Positions 24,401 to 35,356 of a stretch of 64,000 nt of DNA are shown here, one piece after another. The stretch is from assembly GCA_004352715.1 (NCBI GenBank), contig SCFE01000104.1:149351-213350 (forward strand), read 5' to 3'. This stretch comes from Hofstenia miamia (Eukaryota > Xenacoelomorpha > Acoela). The notes beneath the pieces are model-generated. The model was not told where the DNA came from. It saw only the letters and a list, made by a program, of their open reading frames with translations, and searched no databases. Numbering within the stretch: position 1 is the first letter of the stretch; every line of letters begins with the position of its first letter. The translations under genes and the position numbers were made by a program.

Positions 24401-24549
24401 CATTTGATTTTTGTAAATTTATTGTACAAATCAATGTATTTTGTCTGATATTCAGGTTTTCTGCAAATTACAATGTGCTTGGTCAAGTTGTTGACTAGTA
24501 TTATGATCTGAAGAAGATCATCTGAAGTCAGTTGTCTTGAATTGCCAAT
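21448..24549. other. Long AT-rich spacer
   Basis: About 3.1 kb with no coding frame of note, no recognisable RNA gene and no inverted-repeat element that I could define. Confidence 0.5.
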
Positions 24550-24858
24550 AATGTAGAAAGGTATTTATTGTGACATAATCTATCAAGACTATCATGATTG
24601 GTCAGGATGAGAGGAAAAGAATGAAGAAACAAAGACTAAAATTATTATTGATTATAATGATTAATTGTAAATCATGATAGGATTGATTATTCAGTTTGTA
24701 AAATGTTTTGTGCAGTTAATACTTAAAATTATACTCGACAGTATTTGACAAAACAAAAGATGGTCAAACAGCATAGTCAAATTAAAGCTGACGTTGCGTA
24801 AAATTAACAGAAATATTAAAGCGAGGGAAAACTGTCAACAAGAAAGAATAGCAGGTAT
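24550..24858. repeat. Dispersed repeat (related to 20140-20420)
   Basis: A diverged copy ending at the N gap in GTCAACAAGAAAGAATAGCAG, parallel to GTCAACAACTGGAATTAGCAG at 20380. Confidence 0.45.
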
Positions 24859-25877
24859 NNNNNNNNNNNNNNNNNNNNNNNNNNNNNNNNNNNNNNNNNN
24901 NNNNNNNNNNNNNNNNNNNNNNNNNNNNNNNNNNNNNNNNNNNNNNNNNNNNNNNNNNNNNNNNNNNNNNNNNNNNNNNNNNNNNNNNNNNNNNNNNNNN
25001 NNNNNNNNNNNNNNNNNNNNNNNNNNNNNNNNNNNNNNNNNNNNNNNNNNNNNNNNNNNNNNNNNNNNNNNNNNNNNNNNNNNNNNNNNNNNNNNNNNNN
25101 NNNNNNNNNNNNNNNNNNNNNNNNNNNNNNNNNNNNNNNNNNNNNNNNNNNNNNNNNNNNNNNNNNNNNNNNNNNNNNNNNNNNNNNNNNNNNNNNNNNN
25201 NNNNNNNNNNNNNNNNNNNNNNNNNNNNNNNNNNNNNNNNNNNNNNNNNNNNNNNNNNNNNNNNNNNNNNNNNNNNNNNNNNNNNNNNNNNNNNNNNNNN
25301 NNNNNNNNNNNNNNNNNNNNNNNNNNNNNNNNNNNNNNNNNNNNNNNNNNNNNNNNNNNNNNNNNNNNNNNNNNNNNNNNNNNNNNNNNNNNNNNNNNNN
25401 NNNNNNNNNNNNNNNNNNNNNNNNNNNNNNNNNNNNNNNNNNNNNNNNNNNNNNNNNNNNNNNNNNNNNNNNNNNNNNNNNNNNNNNNNNNNNNNNNNNN
25501 NNNNNNNNNNNNNNNNNNNNNNNNNNNNNNNNNNNNNNNNNNNNNNNNNNNNNNNNNNNNNNNNNNNNNNNNNNNNNNNNNNNNNNNNNNNNNNNNNNNN
25601 NNNNNNNNNNNNNNNNNNNNNNNNNNNNNNNNNNNNNNNNNNNNNNNNNNNNNNNNNNNNNNNNNNNNNNNNNNNNNNNNNNNNNNNNNNNNNNNNNNNN
25701 NNNNNNNNNNNNNNNNNNNNNNNNNNNNNNNNNNNNNNNNNNNNNNNNNNNNNNNNNNNNNNNNNNNNNNNNNNNNNNNNNNNNNNNNNNNNNNNNNNNN
25801 NNNNNNNNNNNNNNNNNNNNNNNNNNNNNNNNNNNNNNNNNNNNNNNNNNNNNNNNNNTATATATATATATATATAT
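24859..25877. other. 1000-N gap followed by (TA)n
   Basis: N run at 24859-25858, placeholder length, then a TA tract to 25877. Confidence 0.95.
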
Positions 25878-25904
25878 GTGTTTTTAGTGGATTTACTCTT
25901 AGTT

Positions 25905-26064
25905 TTATAGAAGCAAAATGTTTAGCAAGAGAAGCACAGTTTCGAGAGTTTGAACCGCTTTTTCGGGAAATTTATTAGAATGAAATAATATTGTGTCATC
26001 TGCATATTGTATAACGTCACATGTTACTTGCTCGGACAAATCATTTATGTGCATGGCAAAACCT
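25905..26064 (-). pseudogene. Reverse transcriptase fragment with YADD box
   Basis: A minus-strand frame reads FAMHINDLSEQVTCDVIQYADDTILFHS, the motif B-end to motif C stretch of a CR1/L2-like non-LTR reverse transcriptase. It is cut at about 26064, where a plus-strand retroelement begins, and degenerates toward the gap. Only about 50 residues are recognisable. Confidence 0.75.
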
Positions 26065-26065
26065 A

Positions 26066-27104
26066 GTGACCTCCACTGTTTTACCCTGTGACTCACCTTT
26101 TCAAAAGAATTGGCTGGAACCGGTACATGAAAACATTTTTAGTGACATCATTTCCGGATGCAACGAATACAATAAAAAAAGATTAACCGCCTTTAAAGGC
26201 AAATTTCAAGGTTCTTGGTTGAATGCACTGCCATCAAAATCTCTGGGTTTAAAATGTACTGACGCTCAATTTAGAATTAGTTTTGCTCTACGTACGGGCT
26301 CTAAAATTTGTGAAAACATATTTGTTCATGTGAAACACCTGTTGAAGAATTAGGTACCCATGGGTTATCTTGCAAGAAGAGTGCTGGCAGATTTAGCCGA
26401 CATAGTCACCTAAATGATTTTTTTAAACCCCCAATGGGTACTGCCGGCTACAATTCTGTTTTAGAGCCACCAGGTTTATGTCGAAGCGATGGGAAACGAC
26501 CAGACGGAATGAACTTAATACCCTGGTCTCGCGGACAATCTCTCGTGTGGGACGTCACCGTTGTGGATTCACTGGCGCCTAGTCGCATTTGTCGGGACGT
26601 TAATCATATCAAAGATGCCGAGGAACGCAAAGCTGCAAAGTATACCGAAATATCCAACAGCGGGTACTTGTTCCAACCCCTTGCTTTCGATACTCAAGGA
26701 AANNNNNNNNNNNNNNNNNNNNNNNNNNNNNNNNNNNNNNNNNNNNNNNNNNNNNNNNNNNNNNNNNNNNNNNNNNNNNNNNNNNNNNNNNNNNNNNNNN
26801 NNNNNNNNNNNNNNNNNNNNNNNNNNNNNNNNNNNNNNNNNNNNNNNCCAACCCCTTGCTTTCGATACTCAAGGAAATTGCGGACCTTCGACGAAAAGTT
26901 TTTTGAAAAATCTAGGAGACAAACTTGTAAATATATCTGGCGATAAACGAGCAAAAGAATTTCTGTATCAATTAATAACATCGATAATTATTCAACATAA
27001 TGCCGCTTGTGTACTAGGGACTTTAGATAAACAAGAACGCATGGACAGGTTTATGTCGAAGGTATTGTCATTGCGACTTGTTCAGGTTGTGCTAATCGAC
27101 ATTT
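26066..27104 (+). pseudogene. Retroelement C-terminus: zinc motif plus PD-(D/E)XK-like nuclease (copy B)
   Basis: The plus-strand reading gives QKNWLEPV and SWLNALPSKSLGL, then FRISFALRTGSKIC, a -1 frameshift near 26330, then CETPVEELGTHGLSCKKSAGR followed by FSRH (Cys/His zinc-like cluster), then EPPGLCRSDGKRPDGMNLIPW, LVWDVTVVD, ERKAAKY, FQPLAFDTQG and IIQHNAACVLG. The RPDG...WD.T...K series matches a PD-(D/E)XK nuclease-like core at the C-terminus of an RT-encoding element common in invertebrates. The RT itself is missing. The 145-N gap at 26703-26847 is spurious: 29 bp are identical on both sides. This is a different subfamily from copies A and C. Confidence 0.8.
26674..26876. other. 145-N gap with identical flanks
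   Basis: The 29 bases at 26674-26702 are repeated exactly at 26848-26876, so the gap should be closed by overlap, which restores one continuous reading. Confidence 0.85.
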
Positions 27105-27649
27105 GATCGCGGATAACATTCAGTGGTTTTCTGATGAGAAAAGAAGTATAGAAGACATATTTGGCTAAAAAGGGGTTGTATGTGTCGTTAGTTATTGAAG
27201 TAAATGATTGCCAATCACATTCGTTTCTAGCCTGAAGATGCTGTGATTTTAAATCAAGTTTAAGATCGTTTTAATGTTGGCATTGTGGAATTAACTGATG
27301 AATTGGAAGTTGCCTCATATATTCCTGTAGAAAACAAAGCTTCTTGATATTGGTCTTAACATGCGCTTTTTTTGAAACTCATTTGTACTTATGTGTTCAT
27401 TTTTTGATGTTTATGTTATTAAACGTTGATTAATAAAAAAATATGAATTAATAAAAAAAAATTCTGAAATAGTACATAGGTTGTAGATAGTGCTGGCAGA
27501 GGCCCACCAAGTGGGGGAACGTTCCACCAACGCCTAACAGAGCACAGGCGCTTACATTCCTTATGAAATGTATGCCAAAAGCAACCATAACAGTACATAT
27601 ATATTAACTATTGGTTTTACTCTGTTTACAAAGGTAGGCAACATTTAGA
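27105..27649. other. Spacer / 3' region of copy B
   Basis: No gene recognised. 27490-27560 is GC-richer (GGCCCACCAAGTGGGGGAACG) and may be a fragment of another repeat. Confidence 0.4.
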
Positions 27650-29280
27650 AATTAGAAATTAGAAATTATCTTTATTTCAGAATGAAGCACTTCAAACTGA
27701 CTAAATTTACAAACTATAAAAAAATTCACTTCACTTGAAGAGTTGTTTGCGGCATTTCACGGACGTGATAGCTCTGGTGTTGTCTTCCTTTCGTGTCGGT
27801 GTTTTTGGTAAGGGTTGGAGATTTGGGAAGTAGATAATGCAAATAGGAAGCGGAGAAAATTTCTAGATTGATGATTTTGTAACGTGTGAATATGGTAGNN
27901 NNNNNNNNNNNNNNNNNNNNNNNNNNNNNNNNNNNNNNNNNNNNNNNNNNNNNNNNNNNNNNNNNNNNNNNNNNNNNNNNNNNNNNNNNNNNNNNNNNNN
28001 NNNNNNNNNNNNNNNNNNNNNNNNNNNNNNNNNNNNNNNNNNNNNNNNNNNNNNNNNNNNNNNNNNNNNNNNNNNNNNNNNNNNNNNNNNNNNNNNNNNN
28101 NNNNNNNNNNNNNNNNNNNNNNNNNNNNNNNNNNNNNNNNNNNNNNNNNNNNNNNNNNNNNNNNNNNNNNNNNNNNNNNNNNNNNNNNNNNNNNNNNNNN
28201 NNNNNNNNNNNNNNNNNNNNNNNNNNNNNNNNNNNNNNNNNNNNNNNNNNNNNNNNNNNNNNNNNNNNNNNNNNNNNNNNNNNNNNNNNNNNNNNNNNNN
28301 NNNNNNNNNNNNNNNNNNNNNNNNNNNNNNNNNNNNNNNNNNNNNNNNNNNNNNNNNNNNNNNNNNNNNNNNNNNNNNNNNNNNNNNNNNNNNNNNNNNN
28401 NNNNNNNNNNNNNNNNNNNNNNNNNNNNNNNNNNNNNNNNNNNNNNNNNNNNNNNNNNNNNNNNNNNNNNNNNNNNNNNNNNNNNNNNNNNNNNNNNNNN
28501 NNNNNNNNNNNNNNNNNNNNNNNNNNNNNNNNNNNNNNNNNNNNNNNNNNNNNNNNNNNNNNNNNNNNNNNNNNNNNNNNNNNNNNNNNNNNNNNNNNNN
28601 NNNNNNNNNNNNNNNNNNNNNNNNNNNNNNNNNNNNNNNNNNNNNNNNNNNNNNNNNNNNNNNNNNNNNNNNNNNNNNNNNNNNNNNNNNNNNNNNNNNN
28701 NNNNNNNNNNNNNNNNNNNNNNNNNNNNNNNNNNNNNNNNNNNNNNNNNNNNNNNNNNNNNNNNNNNNNNNNNNNNNNNNNNNNNNNNNNNNNNNNNNNN
28801 NNNNNNNNNNNNNNNNNNNNNNNNNNNNNNNNNNNNNNNNNNNNNNNNNNNNNNNNNNNNNNNNNNNNNNNNNNNNNNNNNNNNNNNNNNNNNNNNNNAT
28901 GATTTCGTAACGTGTGAATATGGTAGACAGTGGAGGTTACAGCGAGAATGCTAGTATTTCTTGAAGAATCTGTTTGGAAAAATAAACGTAAATCTCCTAT
29001 CAATATCTCTTTCAGGGGCTGGTAAACGTTCCCGGAGACTTGTAGAAGCATAGTCACTTCTTCCAGGTACTAGATCTGATAGTAAATGGTCCTCATAGTA
29101 CATTCTCTTCAACAGCTTTTCATCTGACTTTCTCACAATTGTTTCAATAGATTCAAAGTTATCCGTATATCCCAGTCGCATTGCCTTCCTCTGTAGTTTG
29201 TCTATGAGTTGCTGTAATGACTTCCTGCATCCTCCCCATACTGAAACCGAATAGGTTATGTTTGGCAATATCAACGCAGT
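27650..29280 (-). mobile_element. CR1/L2-like retrotransposon, 3' end
   Basis: Minus strand: ILPNITYSVSVWGGC, then LQRKAMRLG, LLKRMYYEDHLL and LRERLPAPERD, the C-terminal region following the RT of CR1/L2-like elements, with a stop near 28951. The 3' UTR continues across the false gap and ends in AATAAAGATAATTTCTAATTTCTAA: the tandem AATTTCT units (27650-27670) are the short 3' repeat typical of this group. The 5' end is truncated at about 29280, just before the wall of AT-rich spacer. Confidence 0.75.
27871..28926. other. 1000-N gap with overlapping flanks
   Basis: The 28 bases at 27871-27898 reappear at 28899-28926 with one difference (TTTTGT versus TTTCGT). The true sequence is likely contiguous and the gap empty. 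Confidence 0.8.
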
Positions 29281-29815
29281 GTAATTGATGTTTCAATTAT
29301 TGCAATAATTGGGAATCGATTAATTTATTGCATACTTTAAAAATCGATAAATGTTTTACTTAAGAAAGACTGCCAATTATTTCAGATTAATTAAAAACAT
29401 TTTCACGAGCATATGCAGTTGAGATGTTTGCTGAAACATCAATTCCCGATTTGAAAAGCATTGTTGTCCTTTCTATTAACATAGCATTGAGTGTAATGGA
29501 CAGTTAGGTTGCTCAAGAAATGTTTTATGCTACCACCACCAAGTTTACCTGTTTTGTATATTGAAGGCTTATGATAACCCTTATTTTACATAATAACAAT
29601 AATTTTATTGATACAAAATTATAATTACAATCATTCAAAATCATCTACACATTTACAAAATGTAATTATTTAATTACTATTAACACTAAATTTATAAAAT
29701 TAATAATGGATGCAAAAATATTCGATTCATATTTACTTTTTAAAATGATTAAGAAAAATTATCAACAAATTCACAAAATTAACCTAATACGATTTACAGC
29801 ATTCTTTATTTCGAT
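29281..29815. other. AT-rich spacer
   Basis: No coding signal. Confidence 0.5.
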
Positions 29816-30114
29816 CTAGTCATGAAGATCTAAAGGTCTTGCTAGGATCATATTAGCATTGCCTCACATTAGCGCAATTGAGAGAGACTGTAAAAATCTA
29901 AAGGGAGCAGTAGTCACATCTTTATTGTGGATTTTCCGCGATTCAGCAAGGCGGGCCCGCTTCCGAAAAGTCTTAATTGAGGTAGTTGAGAAGCCCCCTA
30001 GTGTTTCTAACGCAAAGGGCACAAATGTATAACCATCAGATTCACAATTATTAAAGTGCTTTGAAAATTTGCGATCTTCACCTACTCCTAGAGACCAGCC
30101 TGCATTGGGGGCCG
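29816..30114 (-). pseudogene. Retroelement C-terminus, nuclease tail (copy C)
   Basis: From the gap edge the minus strand is open for about 85 codons: GEDRKFSKHFNNC, YTFVPFALETLGGFS, RFLQSLSIALM, then TGA where the family has Arg, then GNANMILARPL and a final stop. The FVPFALETLGG and SIALM-GNA blocks are the same C-terminal blocks as in copies A and B, closest to A. The nuclease core and RT would lie in the adjacent N gap. The TGA may be a mutation or an assembly error. Confidence 0.7.
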
Positions 30115-31114
30115 NNNNNNNNNNNNNNNNNNNNNNNNNNNNNNNNNNNNNNNNNNNNNNNNNNNNNNNNNNNNNNNNNNNNNNNNNNNNNNNNNNNNNN
30201 NNNNNNNNNNNNNNNNNNNNNNNNNNNNNNNNNNNNNNNNNNNNNNNNNNNNNNNNNNNNNNNNNNNNNNNNNNNNNNNNNNNNNNNNNNNNNNNNNNNN
30301 NNNNNNNNNNNNNNNNNNNNNNNNNNNNNNNNNNNNNNNNNNNNNNNNNNNNNNNNNNNNNNNNNNNNNNNNNNNNNNNNNNNNNNNNNNNNNNNNNNNN
30401 NNNNNNNNNNNNNNNNNNNNNNNNNNNNNNNNNNNNNNNNNNNNNNNNNNNNNNNNNNNNNNNNNNNNNNNNNNNNNNNNNNNNNNNNNNNNNNNNNNNN
30501 NNNNNNNNNNNNNNNNNNNNNNNNNNNNNNNNNNNNNNNNNNNNNNNNNNNNNNNNNNNNNNNNNNNNNNNNNNNNNNNNNNNNNNNNNNNNNNNNNNNN
30601 NNNNNNNNNNNNNNNNNNNNNNNNNNNNNNNNNNNNNNNNNNNNNNNNNNNNNNNNNNNNNNNNNNNNNNNNNNNNNNNNNNNNNNNNNNNNNNNNNNNN
30701 NNNNNNNNNNNNNNNNNNNNNNNNNNNNNNNNNNNNNNNNNNNNNNNNNNNNNNNNNNNNNNNNNNNNNNNNNNNNNNNNNNNNNNNNNNNNNNNNNNNN
30801 NNNNNNNNNNNNNNNNNNNNNNNNNNNNNNNNNNNNNNNNNNNNNNNNNNNNNNNNNNNNNNNNNNNNNNNNNNNNNNNNNNNNNNNNNNNNNNNNNNNN
30901 NNNNNNNNNNNNNNNNNNNNNNNNNNNNNNNNNNNNNNNNNNNNNNNNNNNNNNNNNNNNNNNNNNNNNNNNNNNNNNNNNNNNNNNNNNNNNNNNNNNN
31001 NNNNNNNNNNNNNNNNNNNNNNNNNNNNNNNNNNNNNNNNNNNNNNNNNNNNNNNNNNNNNNNNNNNNNNNNNNNNNNNNNNNNNNNNNNNNNNNNNNNN
31101 NNNNNNNNNNNNNN
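30115..31114. other. 1000-N gap
   Basis: Placeholder-length gap separating copy C from the Penelope-like element; both are minus-strand. Confidence 0.95.
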
Positions 31115-33400
31115 GGTTTAAAAAAAGGTTAGAGCTTCTTTTGATGTTTTTTGCAATAATTTTTTAGGATACCCATTAGATCTTAGATTTTCAAATATTT
31201 TATCAAAAGCCATTGTAAGTACATTGTAGTTAGATGATAGTAAAACAGCTCTTCTAAACAAGTTTTTCGGAATTGAATGTTTATATTTATTATCACAGTA
31301 TGATTGAAATGGTAAATATAATCCGGTGTTAGTAGGTTTTCTAAAAGCAGATATTTCAAATCCCATTGATGTTTTCTTCAATGTTGCATCTAAAAAATGT
31401 ATTGAATCTCCTTTTTCATATTCACAAGTAAATTGAATTTCACTTAATTGCAAATTAATGTAAGAAAGAAACATTGATGCATGATCATCGTTTCGTTTTC
31501 CATCAAACAAAAAATATCATCAACGTTTCTAATAAATTGGTGGTTTTCTTAAGTTTATAAAAGTCTTTTCGATTAAATCCATTGCAAAATCCGCAAGCGT
31601 TGGACCCATTGGAGAACCCATCGCCATCCCATCATGTTGGTTATACACTTCATTTTCAAACAAAAAGTAAATGTTTGATGAAGCTAATAATAAAAGCTTT
31701 CGAAGTGTTTCATTAGTAAATGGAAAGGCTGATTCAGGTGTTAGCGAAATTATATGGTCAATCGTTTTCTTAACTGGAATTGATGTAAACAAACTTTTTG
31801 CATCATAACTAACCATGTAAGAACGTACGTCGCATTCTTTAATTTCATTAATAAATTGATTAGTATCAGTAAGAACAAATTCTTTAGGCATAAATAACTT
31901 CAATTTTTCATCAAGCCACTTAGATAAGTTATAAACGTGTGCATTGACCATTGATAAAATAGGTCGATAAGGCGGAGATGTTGCACCTTTATGTATTTTG
32001 CAAAGACCGTATAGTCTCGGTTGTTGAGAGCCAGTGCTATGAAAGCAATTATAATACTGTCAATTTCTCTCGAATTTTTCATTTGAAGAAGTGTTTTATT
32101 GAATTTATCTTCTTGAGATTGAAATATCGAAGTTGTAGTTTTCTTCTTATTTAGCAAAACCTTTTTGAATTTTGTATCATCATTTAAAATTTTCTTCATT
32201 TCTGATATGTATCTGTGTTTATTATTGCCTTTATCAAATTTTGATATGTAAATACTTTTATCTTTGTCTAGATCTTTAATTGAATTTTTTAGTTTTATTA
32301 ATTCAGGTGGAACACGAAATTTTTTGTTTTTGTAATTATTATAAATTGATTTCACTTTCAATTTNTGGAGAACCCATCGCCATCCCATCATGTTGGTTAT
32401 ACACTTCATTTTCAAACAAAAAGTAAATGTTTGATGAAGCTAATAATAAAAGCTTTCGAAGTGTTTCATTAGTAAATGGAAAGGCTGATTCAGGTGTTAG
32501 CAAAATTATATGGTCAATCGTTTTCTTGACTGGAATTGATGTAAACAAACTTTTTGCATCATAACTAACCATGTAAGAACGTACGTCGCATTCTTTAATT
32601 TCATTAATAAATTGATTAGTATCAGTAAGAACAAATTCTTTAGGCATAAATAACTTCAATTTTTCATCAAGCCACTTAGATAAGTTATAAACGTGTGCAT
32701 TGACCATTGATAAAATAGGTCGATAAGGCGGAGATGTTGCACCTTTATGTATTTTGCAAAGACCGTATAGTCTCGGTTGTTGAGAGCCAGTGCTATGAAA
32801 GCAATTATAATACTGTCAATTTCTCTCGAATTTTTCATTTGAAGAAGTGTTTTATTGAATTTATCTTCTTGAGATTGAAATATCGAAGTTGTAGTTTTCT
32901 TCTTATTTAGCAAAACCTTTTTGAATTTTGTATCATCATTTAAAATTTTCTTCATTTCTGATATGTATCTGTGTTTATTATTGCCTTTATCAAATTTTGA
33001 TATGTAAATACTTTTATCTTTGTCTAGATCTTTAATTGAATTTTTTAGTTTTATTAATTCAGGTGGAACACGAAATTTTTTGTTTTTGTAATTATTATAA
33101 ATTGATTTCACTTTCAATTTCAGTTCGTCATATTCAATTTCACTAGGTTTTTCTGATTTCAATAATTGTGAAAACAAACTGTCTCAATTTTGGCTAAGTT
33201 TTTATCAATCTTTTTTGGCCATGACATTTTCATTCCTAAAGATAAAGTCATTTCTTCTTCTTTAGTGAGAATTCGATCAGATAAATTATTTACTGTACTA
33301 TTTAATGTAAATGTATTATCTTTTCGCAATACATTCTTTAATGCGGAAATTTTCTTTTTGGCATAATTTGGTTTTTTTATAATAGGATTCACATGCACTT
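31115..33400 (-). mobile_element. Penelope-like element, reverse transcriptase region
   Basis: Minus strand from 33398: NLSDRILTKEEEMTLSLGMK and PKKIDKNLAKIET, then VPPELIKLKNSIKDL, ISKFDKGNN, ILNDDTKF, a frameshift near 32790 into the QQPRLYGLCKIHKG block, then PILSMVNAHVYNLSKWL, MVSYDAKSLFTSIPV (motif A), DGMAMGSPMGPTLADFAM (motif B), then a frameshift and R-N-V-D-D-I-F (motif C; Penelope elements normally have YVDD), then HFLDATLKK, FRKPTNTGLYLPF. Domain order and motifs are diagnostic of Penelope-like elements. The GIY-YIG endonuclease expected downstream falls in the gap at 30115-31114 or is absent. Frameshifts near 33170, 32790 and 31530 make it non-coding as written. A 755-bp stretch is duplicated by assembly. 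Confidence 0.9.
31610..33120. repeat. 755-bp tandem duplicate across a single N
   Basis: 31610-32364 and 32366-33120 have equal length and I saw only two differences. Both include the same Penelope frameshift. The N at 32365 marks an unmerged overlap. Confidence 0.9.
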
Positions 33401-33461
33401 TTAAAAGCTCTGAAAAATATTTTGTGTGATCCTTTGTTATTTATATATATATATATACATA

Positions 33462-33857
33462 CAGTGTGACCTCGCCTATTCGCGGGTTAAGAAAAGTTCC
33501 AATATGTGCAAATCTATTACGAGATAACCAAATGTGCTTTTCAAGTTATTCAATTGCATCATTTAAAACTTTGTTAGTGAAGTATAATATTGAAGTAAAA
33601 AAATAAAATGTGTTTACATTATCATTACAGAGAAATAAATAACCGTATGTATTATTGTAAAATATATAACCGTATGCAATACTGTTAGATTTTTACTGTA
33701 TTAATGAGCAGAAGTATCTTTAGAGTGTTTAGGAAACATTTGGTAATGTATATAATATCATACATATACGCTTTAAAACTACATCCAATATTCGCGGCTT
33801 TTCGCTATTCGCGGAGGGGTAAGGAACGTAACCCCCGTGAATAATGAGGTCATACTG
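33462..33857. mobile_element. pogo/Tigger-like MITE
   Basis: Left end CAGTGTGACCTCGCCTATTC and reversed right end CAGTATGACCTCATTATTCA, continuing GCGGG/CGGGGG; TA flanks both ends (33460-33461, 33858-33859). The inner words TATTCGCGGCTTTTCGC and GGGGTAAGGAACG resemble the TATTCGCGGGGG...GTTCC termini of pogo/Tigger elements. The element is 396 bp with no transposase. Confidence 0.75.
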
Positions 33858-33859
33858 TA

Positions 33860-34923
33860 TATATATAGACATCTTAGTAACATGAGTTCACCAACAGAAG
33901 AAATTACCGTCTGGCAGAAGCGACAATCGAAAAACTTATATTTTGGTATTATAATCTTCGTCAAAAATTGTTTTGAACTTTTTTTGAAAAAATCAATGTT
34001 TTTAAAGAGCACTTATTAGCGCATATTTCAGAAAAACCCGCATATTTTTAGATTTAGGAGCGCTTATTTGCCTGTTTTGTTCCACATATCACTTAATTTC
34101 CTGTTGAAATATCTGGTCACTGCTAGTTTCCATTAACGAAGCATTCGTGGTCAAATTTATTTTGATTAAATACATTCTATGTTTAAAGTAACAATTAATC
34201 TGATCATATGAAGTATTTTAGAAAATTTTACTAATTCCAGTTGAAATGAATATAACTCTGTAATAGGAAATATTTAGACAGTTTCTTACAGATTAAAACA
34301 ACGTTTGCAGCTTTCAATTCATACGGATATTGGCTAAACTGATGGGATTCATTAAATGAGCCACAAAGCTTTTGCTATAACAGGGAGTCTTAAATTTTCA
34401 AAAATTCAAGCATTTTGAAGCCCTTAGAAATTTATGTAAGGAAATATATCTTAAAGCAAATGGATTTGTAGTGAACATTAAATTTTATATTTCGAAATTA
34501 TTATTTAATAGCTGTTAAGATTCTATATTTGAATTAATGTATTCCCATTTTTAGACAGAAATCTGTAAAAACTTTAAATTAAATGTTTAAAATTGATTAA
34601 AGCAGACCACATCACAAAAAGAAATTTAAAATATTTTAGCATACTCAGGCATATATTTTGTGACGGATAAAATTAACTAATTTTTACATTATAAATATTG
34701 ATCAGTTTACAAGTTACTTGATTAATTGATTACATTAATAACAGTAATTAGGAAAAATCTGACAATAGTTTTAAAAAATGCTTATATAAATGCATTCAAT
34801 CAATAAACAGAACTTAATGACTTAATGATATACTGCTAAAAGAACATTTGATTTGATGAAGAAACATTTATATAAAATCAGATTAATTTAATTTCGAAAA
34901 AATAAATCACAAAAAGTATGTAT
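33860..34923. other. Spacer 3' of RPS29
   Basis: AT-rich, no coding signal; contains the 3' flank of the minus-strand RPS29 gene. Confidence 0.5.
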
Positions 34924-35133
34924 TTAATCCAATTTCAAAAACCCAATATCTTTGTGGTTTTCACGGAAACATTGACGGCACATATTTAATCCATATTTGC
35001 GAATGAGACCATGACGATTGGAACAGACACGACAAGATCGAGAACCCGCACCAAAACGTTTGATATGAGCATGCCAAGTATTTTGAGTTCTTTTATACTG
35101 GTCGTTGACTTTTGCAACTACTTGAGCCGGCAT
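34924..35133 (-). CDS. RPS29: 40S ribosomal protein S29 (uS14)
   Basis: The 69-residue protein ends with the nearly invariant S29 block: [20 protein letters not shown], then MCRQCF and KDIGFLKLD. Cys34, Cys37, Cys52 and Cys55 form the zinc-binding C-x2-C...C-x2-C site. S29 binds 18S rRNA in the head of the small ribosomal subunit. Animal S29 is usually 56 residues and starts MGxxxxWxSHPRxFG; here the block before FGAGSRSC is longer and different ([11 protein letters not shown] preceded by about 17 residues). A TGA lies in frame four codons upstream of the Met, and GATTTAG|TACAATG could be a splice acceptor, so an upstream exon with the usual start is possible. It is uninterrupted and apparently functional. 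It lies 223 bp downstream of the NT5DC1-like stop on the same strand. Confidence 0.92.
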   Translation of the reverse strand: MPAQVVAKVNDQYKRTQNTWHAHIKRFGAGSRSCRVCSNRHGLIRKYGLNMCRQCFRENHKDIGFLKLD

Positions 35134-35356
35134 TGTACTAAATCAGTGTTATACGGTGAAAAATTAATACCAAATCGGAATGCGCATATATAATATTAGT
35201 ATTACAAAATCTATCATCGACGCAAGTTGATTAAAGACTTGGGAAATAAACGCCATTCCATTAAGCAATAAACAACATAATATAACTGTCATCAGAGTAT
35301 ATTTTATATTACAAGACAATTAATGAAAAATATTAAAAAATTTTGAATAAAAGATT

